In this document: one piece after another, positions 8,914-17,273 of the stretch | Numbering within the stretch: the stretch's first letter is position 1 | Layout of the letters: the number at the start of each line of letters is the position of its first letter | Source of the DNA: SHZI01 sp031409515 | GTDB taxonomy: Bacteria; Pseudomonadota; Gammaproteobacteria; Steroidobacterales; GCA-2729495 | Length of the DNA: 64,000 nucleotides | Assembly: GCA_031409515.1 (NCBI GenBank) | Contig: JANNXJ010000037.1 | Span: forward strand, 11,781 to 75,780 | Direction of reading: 5' to 3' | Position numbers and translations under genes: made by a program | The notes under the pieces: model-generated | The model's input: only the letters and a program-made list of their open reading frames with translations | What the model was told of the DNA's origin: nothing | Database searches by the model: none

Positions 8914-9254
8914 TTGTTGGCTGCCTTGAAGGCCCGGAGCTGCTCATTGAACTCCAGGGCTTCGGCTTCCATGGCATCCACCGCGGCGTTGTACTTCTGG
9001 ACGTGCATGGTTTTCAGTTCGGGGGTTTGCTGCTCCAGGGGCAGGGCGGCGAATTCAGCGTCGATACAGGCGGTGTACGCCTCCATAGCGGCCAGATACT
9101 TCTTCACCGCAGCGCTCGCCGCGGTAATTTCTTCCTGCGTGGCGCTCTTGCCGTCGGGCAGCTTGATCTTCTGCGGGTAGTCGCAGGCCGCCTGGGCCAG
9201 TGGCGCCAGACTGAAGGCCAGAACCAGAAGGGTGATGGAAAGCGGCATACGCAT
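8910..9254 (-). CDS. Small secreted protein of unknown function
   Basis: 114-residue protein with a clear signal peptide (MRMPLSITLLVLAFSLAPLAQA, about 22 residues) cleaved before ACDYPQ. The mature part is a short helical, Ala/Glu-rich domain with a Cys near its start and another in YTACIDAEF, which could form a disulfide. Predicted periplasmic. I do not recognise a named family. The stop codon TAG lies inside the REP palindrome, so the last codons abut the repeat. No obvious operon partner; the mdh gene follows on the same strand after the REP. Confidence 0.65.
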   Translation of the reverse strand: MRMPLSITLLVLAFSLAPLAQAACDYPQKIKLPDGKSATQEEITAASAAVKKYLAAMEAYTACIDAEFAALPLEQQTPELKTMHVQKYNAAVDAMEAEALEFNEQLRAFKAANK

Positions 9255-9297
9255 GGACTGGGCTCCGGTGTGAGGGTGGGCAAATTATGCCGCAGAC

Positions 9298-11298
9298 TCA
9301 GCGTCTTGCGAACAGGGGTCGATAGCGGCCTGCGCCCCCGGCCTGATCTCGCAGCAGGTCGCGAAAATCGTCCGCCGCCATCGCCCGTCCGAAGAGGGTT
9401 CCCTGGGCGTAGTCGCAGTTCAGGGCCCGCAGAAAACGCAACTGGTCCTCGGTCTCGACGCCTTCCGCTACCACCTCCAGTTTTAGGCTGTGGCCCATCT
9501 CGATGATCATGGAGACGATCGTGGCCTGGTCGTGGTTAGTGGTGGCATTGCGCACGAAGGACTGGTCGATCTTGAGGGTGGAAATGGGAAACTGCTGAAG
9601 GGCGCTGAGCGACGAATACCCCGTGCCGAAGTCATCGATGGCCAGCTGCAGCCCCATGTTGTGCAACTCATCAAGCAGCCGGAGGGTGCGCTTGGGGTCT
9701 TCCATCAATGTGGTCTCGGTGATCTCAAGTTCCAGGTTGGCGGGCAAGACGCCATGCTTGCCGTAGATCTCCTGCACCCGGCTGATGAAGTCGCGCTGCT
9801 TGAGCTGGCGCAGGGAAAGGTTCACCGCTACCCGTCCTGGATTGACCGGGGTCATCTGCCACCGGTGGTAGTCACTGCAGACGCGGTCGAGGACCCACTC
9901 GCCGATCTGCAGGATCATGTTGCTTTCTTCCGCCAGCGGGATGAATTCGGACGGCAGCACGATGCCCCGGTCCGTCAGCTCCCAGCGGACCAGTGCCTCG
10001 GCACCAGCGATCGAGCCGTCCCGCAGGTCAATCTTCGGCTGATAGTGCACCCGCAGTTCATTTTTCTCAAAAGCTTTACGCAGGCGGCTTTTCAGCATCA
10101 GCCGCTCGACGGTCGCCGCGTTCATGTCGGCGTGATAGACGTCGAGGGCGCCGCCGCCCTGGCGCTTGGCCCGGTACAGCGCCGCATCGGCGTTCCGAAT
10201 CAGATCGATGACGTTGTTGCCGTCACCGGGATACAGCGCCACGCCTGCGCTGGTGGTCATATAGAGCTGATGGCCCTGATAGTGCAGCGGCTCGGCAATG
10301 GTTTCCTGCAGCAGGCGCGTGGTGGCCACGACCTCGGCCCGCAGGTTGCGCGCCGGGTCCAGGTTGTCGAGGATCACGCCGAATTCGTCCCCGGCCAGCC
10401 GGCCGACGACGGAAGAGTCGGGGAGAATGCCGCGCAACCGGTCCGTCAGGGTCTCGAGGCAGAGATCCCCGGCCGTGTGACCGAAGGTATCGTTGATCTC
10501 CTTGAACTTGTCGACGTCGAGGTAGATCAGCGCAAGACGGTGGTCGCCCCGCCGCGCCCGGGCGATTGCCCGCTGGAGCAGGTGCTGGAACTGCATCCGG
10601 TTCGGCACCTTGGTCAGTGCGTCGATGCGCGCCAGGTAGCGGATGCGCTGCTCGGCAACCTTGCGCTCGCTGATGTTGCGGGCTGTCAGCACGTAGCCCT
10701 GGGCGCCCGGCTCGTCCGCCACGATCTCGGCTGCGGTGTACGCCACGGGGACCTCTTCCCCGGCTCCGTTCAGGAAGGCAGTTTCGCGGGTTCGGGCCAG
10801 CGGGTCTGACAACGTGAAGCCGCTCCGCTGGCCTGGGGCGACGAGGTTGACGAGGGGCTGGCCGCGCAGCTCCGCGGCGGCCTGGCCCAGCAGCCGTTCA
10901 GCGGCGGGGTTCACCCGGGCAATGGCGCCGTCCAGGCGGGTGACCACGACGGCATCGCTCATGCTGGCAATGACCTGGCTCAGGTAGTCCCGGGAACCTG
11001 CCGCCGTTCGCAGGCTGAGCCGCAGGCGCTCGAGAGCCTGCGCGAGGACGCCAACCTCGGCCGGATCGCTGCTGCTGAAGTCCGCGCTGAGGTTGCCCTG
11101 GATCAGTTTCTCCACGGCCGCGGTGAGCTCCCCGGCCGCCTGCTGGCGCCGGGCCAGACGCGTCCGCAGCACGAGGACCAGGATGACCAGCGCGACGAGC
11201 AGGCCCAGCAGCAGGACCAGGAGGACCAGCGGCGTGGTGGAGGCGGTGTCAGCTGCCGTGCTGGCAACCACTACATCAAGGCTTGGGCGGGGCTGCAT
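9298..11298 (-). CDS. Membrane-bound GGDEF/EAL c-di-GMP turnover protein with PAS domain
   Basis: Predicted c-di-GMP enzyme. From the ATG at 11298 (666 residues) there is one strong membrane helix (about 22-44), a HAMP-like linker, a PAS domain (about 105-215) ending in an ISERKVAEQRIRYLARID linker, then GGDEF and EAL. The GGDEF signature reads LAGDEF, so the first Gly is Ala. The EAL part keeps GAEALVRW, ITETTLME, IDDFGTGYSSL, KIDQSF and VAEGVET, so phosphodiesterase activity is likely, while cyclase activity is uncertain. An in-frame start 33 codons further upstream is possible. It is divergent from the receiver-domain gene at 11450. Confidence 0.88.
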   Translation of the reverse strand: MQPRPSLDVVVASTAADTASTTPLVLLVLLLGLLVALVILVLVLRTRLARRQQAAGELTAAVEKLIQGNLSADFSSSDPAEVGVLAQALERLRLSLRTAAGSRDYLSQVIASMSDAVVVTRLDGAIARVNPAAERLLGQAAAELRGQPLVNLVAPGQRSGFTLSDPLARTRETAFLNGAGEEVPVAYTAAEIVADEPGAQGYVLTARNISERKVAEQRIRYLARIDALTKVPNRMQFQHLLQRAIARARRGDHRLALIYLDVDKFKEINDTFGHTAGDLCLETLTDRLRGILPDSSVVGRLAGDEFGVILDNLDPARNLRAEVVATTRLLQETIAEPLHYQGHQLYMTTSAGVALYPGDGNNVIDLIRNADAALYRAKRQGGGALDVYHADMNAATVERLMLKSRLRKAFEKNELRVHYQPKIDLRDGSIAGAEALVRWELTDRGIVLPSEFIPLAEESNMILQIGEWVLDRVCSDYHRWQMTPVNPGRVAVNLSLRQLKQRDFISRVQEIYGKHGVLPANLELEITETTLMEDPKRTLRLLDELHNMGLQLAIDDFGTGYSSLSALQQFPISTLKIDQSFVRNATTNHDQATIVSMIIEMGHSLKLEVVAEGVETEDQLRFLRALNCDYAQGTLFGRAMAADDFRDLLRDQAGGAGRYRPLFARR

Positions 11299-11449
11299 TA
11301 TTGTTGCTATTCGGCCCTCGAAGGCCTCTAGCATGACAATGCCCGTCCGCCTGGACAAGCGCGTCCCGACGGGCGCCTTCGCCGCCATCAGTCCCAACTG
11401 TGTCCCGGCACACGTCCAACCCGGCGCAGGCGGGGTTTAGAATGGCTCC

Positions 11450-12787
11450 GTGGCCCAGAGAAGCGCGTTGATCGTTGACGATTCCCGGACTGCCCGCGAA
11501 GGGCTCCGGCGCATGCTGGCCGACCACGAACTCCGGGTGGAAACCGCCGAATCCGCCGAAGCGGCCCTCGAGTTCCTGGTCCTCCATCGCCCCGACGTCA
11601 TCTTCATGGACCACATGATGCCGGGCATGGATGGCTTCCAGGCCGTCAAGGCCATCAAGGAAAATCCGGCGACGGCGACCATCCCCGTGATGATGTACAC
11701 CTCCCAGTCGGGTGAGCTCTATGTGGGGCAGGCCCGGGCTCTCGGTGCTGTCGGGGTCCTGCCCAAGCAGATCAAGCCCGTCGAGGTCCGGGAGGTGCTC
11801 CGGTCCCTGCACCTGTTGCCGGGCGATGTGCCGCCCTCTCCTGCCCGGCGCGCCGGCGACCAGGGCGTGCTGCCCGGGGTGGAGTCCGTCAATGCCCCGG
11901 CGGACTGGTCGGACCTGCATCGCTGGCTGCAGGAAATGCTCGTCGACCATAACCGTGCGTTGCGGGCTGATCTTGAAGCCACCGTCAGCCGCGCCCTGGG
12001 CGATCACCTGCCGACGGCGATCGCCGGGGGAAAGTCACCCCGACCGCGGACCCCGTTCTGGCCGGCCGGCGCGCTGATCACCACGCTGGCCGTCGTGGCC
12101 GCCACGTTTGTCTGGCTCCATCTGGACTCCGAGGCGAAGTGGCGTGCGGCCACCCGGCAGAACCTCGGCCTGCTCGCCGAACTGAACGCCCGCCGCGCGG
12201 GCGACGTGGTGGAGGCCACTGCCGAGGTTGCCCGCCGGGGCCAGCCGGCGGGCCCCAGCCCGGCCTGGTCGACCGACGTGGCGGCGGCGCTCGAGTGGAG
12301 CGTCAATCAGGGCGCCAGTTACCCTCCCGAGGCTCTGCCCTTCGACGATGCGCAGCTGCTCAGGCTCACCGGCCTGCTCGACCGGCTGCGCGCACTGGAT
12401 TTCCGCGGCACGGTTCGGCTGGAGGGGCACGTTGGCGACTTCTGCATGCGGCGGGCGCGGGATGCATCCTGGGAAATGGCGCCCGACGACCTGCAGGTTG
12501 CGCGCTGCGACCGGATCGGCCTGTTGCCTGAAGAAGCCCGCGCAGAGTCAGCGCGGCAGACAGTGGCTTTCGCCAACTATCTGGCTGAGCTGGCCGCGAG
12601 CGGCGGGCCCATCAGTGTGGAGTTCGAGCCCCTCGGCAATACCAGGCCCCTCGTTCCCTACCCAGGCCTCGCGACCGAGGTCACTGCCGGGGAGTGGAAC
12701 CGGGTGGCGCGACAAAACCAGCGGGTGGAGGTCAGATTCTCGCCGCAGCCAGCAGCAGCTGCCCAGCCCCAGGCTGGCGGCTCATGA
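11450..12787 (+). CDS. Receiver-domain protein anchored in the membrane with a periplasmic C-terminal domain
   Basis: N-terminal response-regulator receiver (residues 5-122) with the acidic pair Asp10/Asp11, phospho-acceptor Asp54 in FMDHMMPGMDG, Thr84 and Lys106. A linker leads to a single membrane helix at about 202-224, preceded by the basic run KSPRPR, so the receiver should be cytoplasmic and the last ~220 residues periplasmic. The C-terminal part has two Cys (DFCMRR and VARCDR) and resembles no family I can name with confidence; an OmpA-like fold is possible. GTG start at 11450. The stop overlaps the next gene (ATGA). The divergent neighbour is a GGDEF/EAL gene. Confidence 0.75.
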   Translation: MAQRSALIVDDSRTAREGLRRMLADHELRVETAESAEAALEFLVLHRPDVIFMDHMMPGMDGFQAVKAIKENPATATIPVMMYTSQSGELYVGQARALGAVGVLPKQIKPVEVREVLRSLHLLPGDVPPSPARRAGDQGVLPGVESVNAPADWSDLHRWLQEMLVDHNRALRADLEATVSRALGDHLPTAIAGGKSPRPRTPFWPAGALITTLAVVAATFVWLHLDSEAKWRAATRQNLGLLAELNARRAGDVVEATAEVARRGQPAGPSPAWSTDVAAALEWSVNQGASYPPEALPFDDAQLLRLTGLLDRLRALDFRGTVRLEGHVGDFCMRRARDASWEMAPDDLQVARCDRIGLLPEEARAESARQTVAFANYLAELAASGGPISVEFEPLGNTRPLVPYPGLATEVTAGEWNRVARQNQRVEVRFSPQPAAAAQPQAGGS

Positions 12788-13767
12788 CGGGCTCTGGCTT
12801 CAGACCGCCGCGCCTGCTGCGCAACGCGGACGTGCAGGCTGGCCTGGCGAACAGCAGCTGGCGCCGCAAGCACGTCCTCAGCGAGGCGGACCATCTGCTC
12901 GCTGTTACTGAGAATCTCATCATCGAGTGCGCTGACGGCGTGCGGCTGTCGGCCCAGCACACGCCCGCGCGACAACCCAACGGGCGCGTGGCAATCCTCC
13001 TGCATGGCTGGGAGGGCAGCTCGGCATCGCTGCACGTCCTGTCGGCCGCCGACCGCCTCTGGCGGGCAGGCTTTCGCATCGTGCGCATCAACATGCGGGA
13101 CCATGGCGGTACCCAGCACTTGAACCGCGGCATCTTTCATTCCTGCCGCCTGGACGAGATGGTGGATGCCACCCGCTGGGTGCGTGAGAGCTTTCCCAGC
13201 GAGCCCCTGTACCTGGCGGGCTATTCCCTGGGCGGCAATTTTGCCCTCCGCATTGCTGCTGCAGCGGGACCGGCCCTTGGGATAGCCCGGGTGGCGGCGG
13301 TCTGTCCGGTCCTGGATCCGGAGGAGACGATGCTGGCGCTGGATTCCGGCTCAGTAATCTACCGTCGTTACTTCATGAACAAGTGGCGCCTGTCTCTGGA
13401 ACGCAAGGCGCAGGTCTTTCCCGGGGACTATGATCTGAGCAGCTTGGCCCAGTTTCGCTCGCTCCGGGACATGACGGACCACTTCGTCAGGCGCTACACG
13501 GAATTTCCCGATTTGCAGAGCTATCTCCATGGCTATGCCGTCACCGGCGATCGTCTGGCAGGACTGACCGTGCCGACCTCCATCCTCCTGGCCGATGACG
13601 ATCCCGTCATTCCTCCGGGCTCCGCGGACCGCCTTGCCAAATCTTCGGCGCTGACGGTGCAACGCACACGCTGGGGAGGGCACTGCGGCTTCCTGCTGGA
13701 TTACCGCTTGCGCACCTGGTCGGACGACTACCTCGTCGAGTCCTTCTCCTACGGCCTGAACCCGTAG
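12784..13767 (+). CDS. Alpha/beta hydrolase, YheT-like
   Basis: 327-residue alpha/beta-fold hydrolase of the YheT/EMB8 group. Visible motifs are LLHGWEGSS (oxyanion region), the nucleophile elbow GYSLGGNFAL, an acidic residue in LLADDDPVIPP and the His in WGGHCGF, giving a Ser-Asp-His triad. Substrate unknown; an esterase or lipase-type role is likely. ATG at 12784 overlaps the preceding stop (ATGA), so it is probably translated with the receiver protein. It runs 19 bp into the convergent DUF2845 gene. Confidence 0.82.
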   Translation: MTGSGFRPPRLLRNADVQAGLANSSWRRKHVLSEADHLLAVTENLIIECADGVRLSAQHTPARQPNGRVAILLHGWEGSSASLHVLSAADRLWRAGFRIVRINMRDHGGTQHLNRGIFHSCRLDEMVDATRWVRESFPSEPLYLAGYSLGGNFALRIAAAAGPALGIARVAAVCPVLDPEETMLALDSGSVIYRRYFMNKWRLSLERKAQVFPGDYDLSSLAQFRSLRDMTDHFVRRYTEFPDLQSYLHGYAVTGDRLAGLTVPTSILLADDDPVIPPGSADRLAKSSALTVQRTRWGGHCGFLLDYRLRTWSDDYLVESFSYGLNP

Positions 13768-14156
13768 CCCAGTTCTTCCGTCTCCGCGACAAAGCCATTC
13801 TCGAAACGCACCAGCTGCATCAGCCGCCGGGGGCCAAAGTTGTAGGTCCATTCCTCCACGTCGATCTCGACGTAGCTGCGGTCATAGGTCAGCACCTCCC
13901 GCTCGACGCGCAGCCCGTTGGGGCCCTCTAGCAGGACGCGTGGACGGGTCCTGCCTTCCCGATAGATCCGCCGCTCCTGCACGCCAATCGGCTCTCCGCA
14001 GTGCTTGAGTACTTTGGAGTAGTGGTCCCCGGTGGCCACGAGCTTGGAGCCGCAGCGAAAGGCGAAGGCCGGCCCTGTGGCCAGAAGCAGCAGCCCGCAG
14101 GTGGCCAGAAGGAGGGGCTGGCGCCATGGCCTGCACCGGACGTTTCGAAGCCGCAT
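13749..14156 (-). CDS. DUF2845 secreted protein
   Basis: 135-residue protein with a signal peptide ending near GPAFA. The mature part begins FRCGSKLVATGDHYSKVLKHCGEP, the hallmark of the DUF2845 family: two Cys that probably form a disulfide, in a small SmpA/BamE-like beta domain. EEWTYNFGPRRLM is also typical. Function unknown. The ATG at 14156 is preferred because it begins the signal peptide; the frame is open further upstream without signal. Its 3' end overlaps the YheT-like gene by 19 bp on the opposite strand. Confidence 0.75.
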   Translation of the reverse strand: MRLRNVRCRPWRQPLLLATCGLLLLATGPAFAFRCGSKLVATGDHYSKVLKHCGEPIGVQERRIYREGRTRPRVLLEGPNGLRVEREVLTYDRSYVEIDVEEWTYNFGPRRLMQLVRFENGFVAETEELGYGFRP

Positions 14157-14275
14157 GGCCCTTTTTATAGCATGCGGATTAACGGCTCCTGTCAGCCGGT
14201 ACCGCCGGTTTGACGATAACGTGTAATCTGCCCCACCCGTCAACCCGGACGGGCTGACCTTTAAGGACCGGAACC

Positions 14276-15841
14276 TTGGGAAAACTGCTCGAAACCCGCC
14301 TGCACCAACTCTCGGCACCGGAGATGGCCGGTCTCGTACGTGGCGGCAAGCGGGGCGTGGAGCGGGAGTGTCTGCGCATTACCCCGACCGGCCAGTTGGC
14401 GAGGACGCCCCATCCGCTGGCCCTTGGCTCGGCGCTCACTAACGAGTTCATCACCACCGACTACTCCGAGGCGCTGCTCGAGTTCGTAACCCCACCGCAA
14501 CTGGCCAACTGGGAGACGATCCAGTTCCTGTGCGATGTGCACCAGTTCGTGGTGGAACGGATCGGCGACGAGCTGCTCTGGCCCCTCAGCATGCCCTGTT
14601 CCATCAGCAGTGATGCCGATGTGCCGCTGGCCCGGTACGGCTCGTCCAACATCGGCCGGATGAAAACGATCTACCGCGAGGGCCTTGGGCATCGCTACGG
14701 CAGGATCATGCAGGCCATCTCCGGGATCCATTACAACTACTCCCTGCCTGACGCGTTCTGGCCCCTCTATCAGCAGCTGGAAGGGCAGCAGGGCGACCTG
14801 CAGACATTCCGGTCGGCGACCTACCTCGGCGCCGTGCGCAATGTGCGCCGTCTTGACTGGCTCCTCCTTTACCTGTTCGGCGCCTCGCCAGCCCTGTGCA
14901 AATCCTTCGTTCGCGGTCGTGACGCCACTAACCTGCGGGAACTGGATGCGGGCACCCTGTTCGGACCCTTTGCCACGTCCTTGAGGATGAGCGATCTGGG
15001 TTACCGCAACAGCGCCCAGGCCAGCCTGCAGGTGTCGGCCAACAGCCTTGACGAGTACGTCCGGGATCTCTACCAGGCAACCCAGACGCCCCGTGCCGAA
15101 TTCGAGCGGATCGGTGTGCGGGTGGGTGGCGAGTACCGCCAGCTCAATGCCAACCAGTTGCAGATCGAAAACGAGTTTTACAGCACGATCCGCCCGAAGC
15201 GGGTGACCCAGCCGGGGGAGCGGCCCACCGCGGCGCTCCGCCGGGGCGGCGTGCAGTACATCGAGCTGCGGGCGCTCGACATCAGTCCCTGGGATCCGGT
15301 GGGTATAAACCAGCGCCAGCTGCGTTTTCTGGAAGTGTTCCTTATTTACTGTCTGCTCCAGGAGAGCCCGCCGATCTCGGTGGCGGAGCAGGAGCGTATC
15401 GACGTCAACCACGGCCTCGTTGCACGGCGCGGCCGCGAGCCTGGCCTGCAACTTAAGCGCGACGGGCAAAACGTGGCCCTGCAGGGCTGGGCCGGGAGCA
15501 TCTGTCAGGACATGGTGCAGGTCGCGCGCCTGATCGATCCGGGCGAAAAGCAGGGCCATGTGGCAGCGATCCGTTATCAGCTGGAAGCTGTCGATGACTC
15601 CGGGCGCACGCCGTCCGCTGCTCTGCTGAAGGAACTGCAGAGCGGAGGCCAGTCACTCGCCGAGTACGGACTGGCGCTGGCCGGGCGCACCCGCGAGTAC
15701 TTCCTCGCGCTTGCTCCCGAGCTGAATCGGCACCGTGATCTGCTTGCTGCCGAGGCTGCGACGTCCCTGGCGAAGCAGAAGGAGATCGAAGCAACGGATA
15801 ACCAGTCCTTCGACGAGTATCTCCGTCGCTACCTCGCCTAG
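14276..15841 (+). CDS. gshA: Glutamate-cysteine ligase
   Basis: Joins Glu and Cys in the first step of glutathione synthesis. The 521-residue length matches the proteobacterial GshA family (518 in E. coli). RGVERECLRI is the ATP/Glu-binding start, followed by TDYSEALLEFVTP and SGIHYNYS. GVQYIELRALDISPWDPVGI is the Mg-binding C-terminal segment. It starts with TTG at 14276, with AAGGA about 10 nt upstream. The next two genes on the same strand encode unknown envelope proteins and may be co-transcribed. No gshB is seen in the window. Confidence 0.93.
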   Translation: MGKLLETRLHQLSAPEMAGLVRGGKRGVERECLRITPTGQLARTPHPLALGSALTNEFITTDYSEALLEFVTPPQLANWETIQFLCDVHQFVVERIGDELLWPLSMPCSISSDADVPLARYGSSNIGRMKTIYREGLGHRYGRIMQAISGIHYNYSLPDAFWPLYQQLEGQQGDLQTFRSATYLGAVRNVRRLDWLLLYLFGASPALCKSFVRGRDATNLRELDAGTLFGPFATSLRMSDLGYRNSAQASLQVSANSLDEYVRDLYQATQTPRAEFERIGVRVGGEYRQLNANQLQIENEFYSTIRPKRVTQPGERPTAALRRGGVQYIELRALDISPWDPVGINQRQLRFLEVFLIYCLLQESPPISVAEQERIDVNHGLVARRGREPGLQLKRDGQNVALQGWAGSICQDMVQVARLIDPGEKQGHVAAIRYQLEAVDDSGRTPSAALLKELQSGGQSLAEYGLALAGRTREYFLALAPELNRHRDLLAAEAATSLAKQKEIEATDNQSFDEYLRRYLA

Positions 15842-15897
15842 CTCCCCATGAGCGATTACACTTCCGCGATCTGCCGGTCAGCGGGTGGGGCCCGTCC

Positions 15898-16599
15898 ATG
15901 AAGCGGCTTTTTGCCATCTCTTTTCTAGCGGGCCTGCTGGTGGTTGCTCTGGCCACCACGTTCTGGCCACTGCCCACACATCTCCGGTACCGCTCCCTGA
16001 TTACCGTCCCGCCCGATGGCGGCCGTCAGGAAGAGTTTGTCATTCGCTGGCCGGAAGACCGCATCCGGCTGCCCGGGCAGGACCGGGCCGCTCTGCCTGC
16101 CACCGCAGCTGTCGGCGCGGCCGTGCTTGAAGACAGTGCCGGCCAGCGCGCCAGTGCCGAGCTCTTCCGCCTGCGGGACGCTGACGACAACGTGATTGGG
16201 GTAGCTACCCGCCTTGCGGGCACAGGTGGGGCCATCGCGGACCCGGGTCGTTCGGCCTCGAACTGGCTGCTGGTCATTCCCAGCCGCGGCGCCCTGTTCC
16301 TTGCGCAGACTGATGTTCAGGACACCACGGTGACCGAGGTGCCGACGGCGGACGGCCCCGCGACCTTCGCGCCGGAGCAGACAGCGGTGTTCTGGGCGGA
16401 ACGCCAGCGTCTGCTGGTCACCGCGAATGCCCCGGCAACCACCGGTTCGGTCACTACTGGCAGGGTGCTGCGCGGGACCAGCGAATTCGAAGGGCTTGAG
16501 GGCAGCTTTGCCGAGACCTGGGCACTGGATGAAGTCAGCGCCGACGGCAGTACGCAGGGCCGGATCCTGCTCTCCACTTTCACGGCGGCAGGTACCTGA
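15898..16599 (+). CDS. Hypothetical envelope protein
   Basis: 233 residues with an N-terminal signal anchor (about residues 5-25, SFLAGLLVVALATTFW). A beta-rich domain follows, without a motif I recognise. It ends 2 nt before the next gene, which also begins with a hydrophobic segment, so the two are probably an operon and may act together. Located 56 nt after gshA. Function not assigned. Confidence 0.6.
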   Translation: MKRLFAISFLAGLLVVALATTFWPLPTHLRYRSLITVPPDGGRQEEFVIRWPEDRIRLPGQDRAALPATAAVGAAVLEDSAGQRASAELFRLRDADDNVIGVATRLAGTGGAIADPGRSASNWLLVIPSRGALFLAQTDVQDTTVTEVPTADGPATFAPEQTAVFWAERQRLLVTANAPATTGSVTTGRVLRGTSEFEGLEGSFAETWALDEVSADGSTQGRILLSTFTAAGT

Positions 16600-16601
16600 C
16601 G

Positions 16602-17273
16602 GTGCGCGCTCTGGTTGTGGTCCTCGGACTCCTGCTCGGGCTGCTGGCCGGCGCTTCCGCAGTGCTGCTGAACCCGCTGGCATGGCTGCGGGGCCTGCCC
16701 CCGTTGTCGGGCGAACTCGCACCCTTCAAAGCCTATCGCGGGGAAGCCTATCGGGGCATTGATCTCCGCGCAGGCAGTCTCCTCCGGGCTGCGCGCCAGG
16801 ACCCCGAGGTCACGCTGAATGACCCGGCGCTGCGGCATGTCCGGATCGGCATCATCGTCTTGCCAGCGGGGGAGGGGGCGCCGGCTGCGTTGGCCGTCAA
16901 AGTCTCTGCCGCAGCAGAGAGCAATTCCCTCTGGCGGGCCCGGCTCGGCACCAATGACTACTGGAACATCTACTGGCCTGGTGAGGGCAGCATTTTTGCC
17001 ACGGGCTACAGCAACTACTGGACGGTGATCCGGGATGGATTCTTCGCGGCCCTCGGCGGCGACTTCAGTGCCGCCGGTGCCGCGGGTTACCCGGTGTCCG
17101 CACCGCCAACCGCCGGCGGCGGCGCCGGTGTGACGGGCGCTGCAGGGCGCTACGCCGGCTTTACCGGAGAGATCCGGGAACTGTTGTATCCGGCAGCCGG
17201 TGAGGTCAGGGGCAGAGACCCCGACTGGGCCGTCGCCATCAAGGCGAACCCTCCGCCGGTCACCACTCGCTAA
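16602..17273 (+). CDS. Hypothetical envelope protein
   Basis: 223 residues from a GTG. The N-terminus (LVVVLGLLLGLLAGASAVLLNP) is a signal anchor. The rest is probably periplasmic, with a Gly/Ala/Pro-rich loop near residues 160-185. The segment NDYWNIYWPGEGSIFATGYSNYW is unusually rich in Trp and Tyr. No family recognised. Probably co-translated with the preceding unknown gene (2 nt gap). Its stop overlaps the stop of the convergent oxidoreductase gene. Confidence 0.6.
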   Translation: MRALVVVLGLLLGLLAGASAVLLNPLAWLRGLPPLSGELAPFKAYRGEAYRGIDLRAGSLLRAARQDPEVTLNDPALRHVRIGIIVLPAGEGAPAALAVKVSAAAESNSLWRARLGTNDYWNIYWPGEGSIFATGYSNYWTVIRDGFFAALGGDFSAAGAAGYPVSAPPTAGGGAGVTGAAGRYAGFTGEIRELLYPAAGEVRGRDPDWAVAIKANPPPVTTR

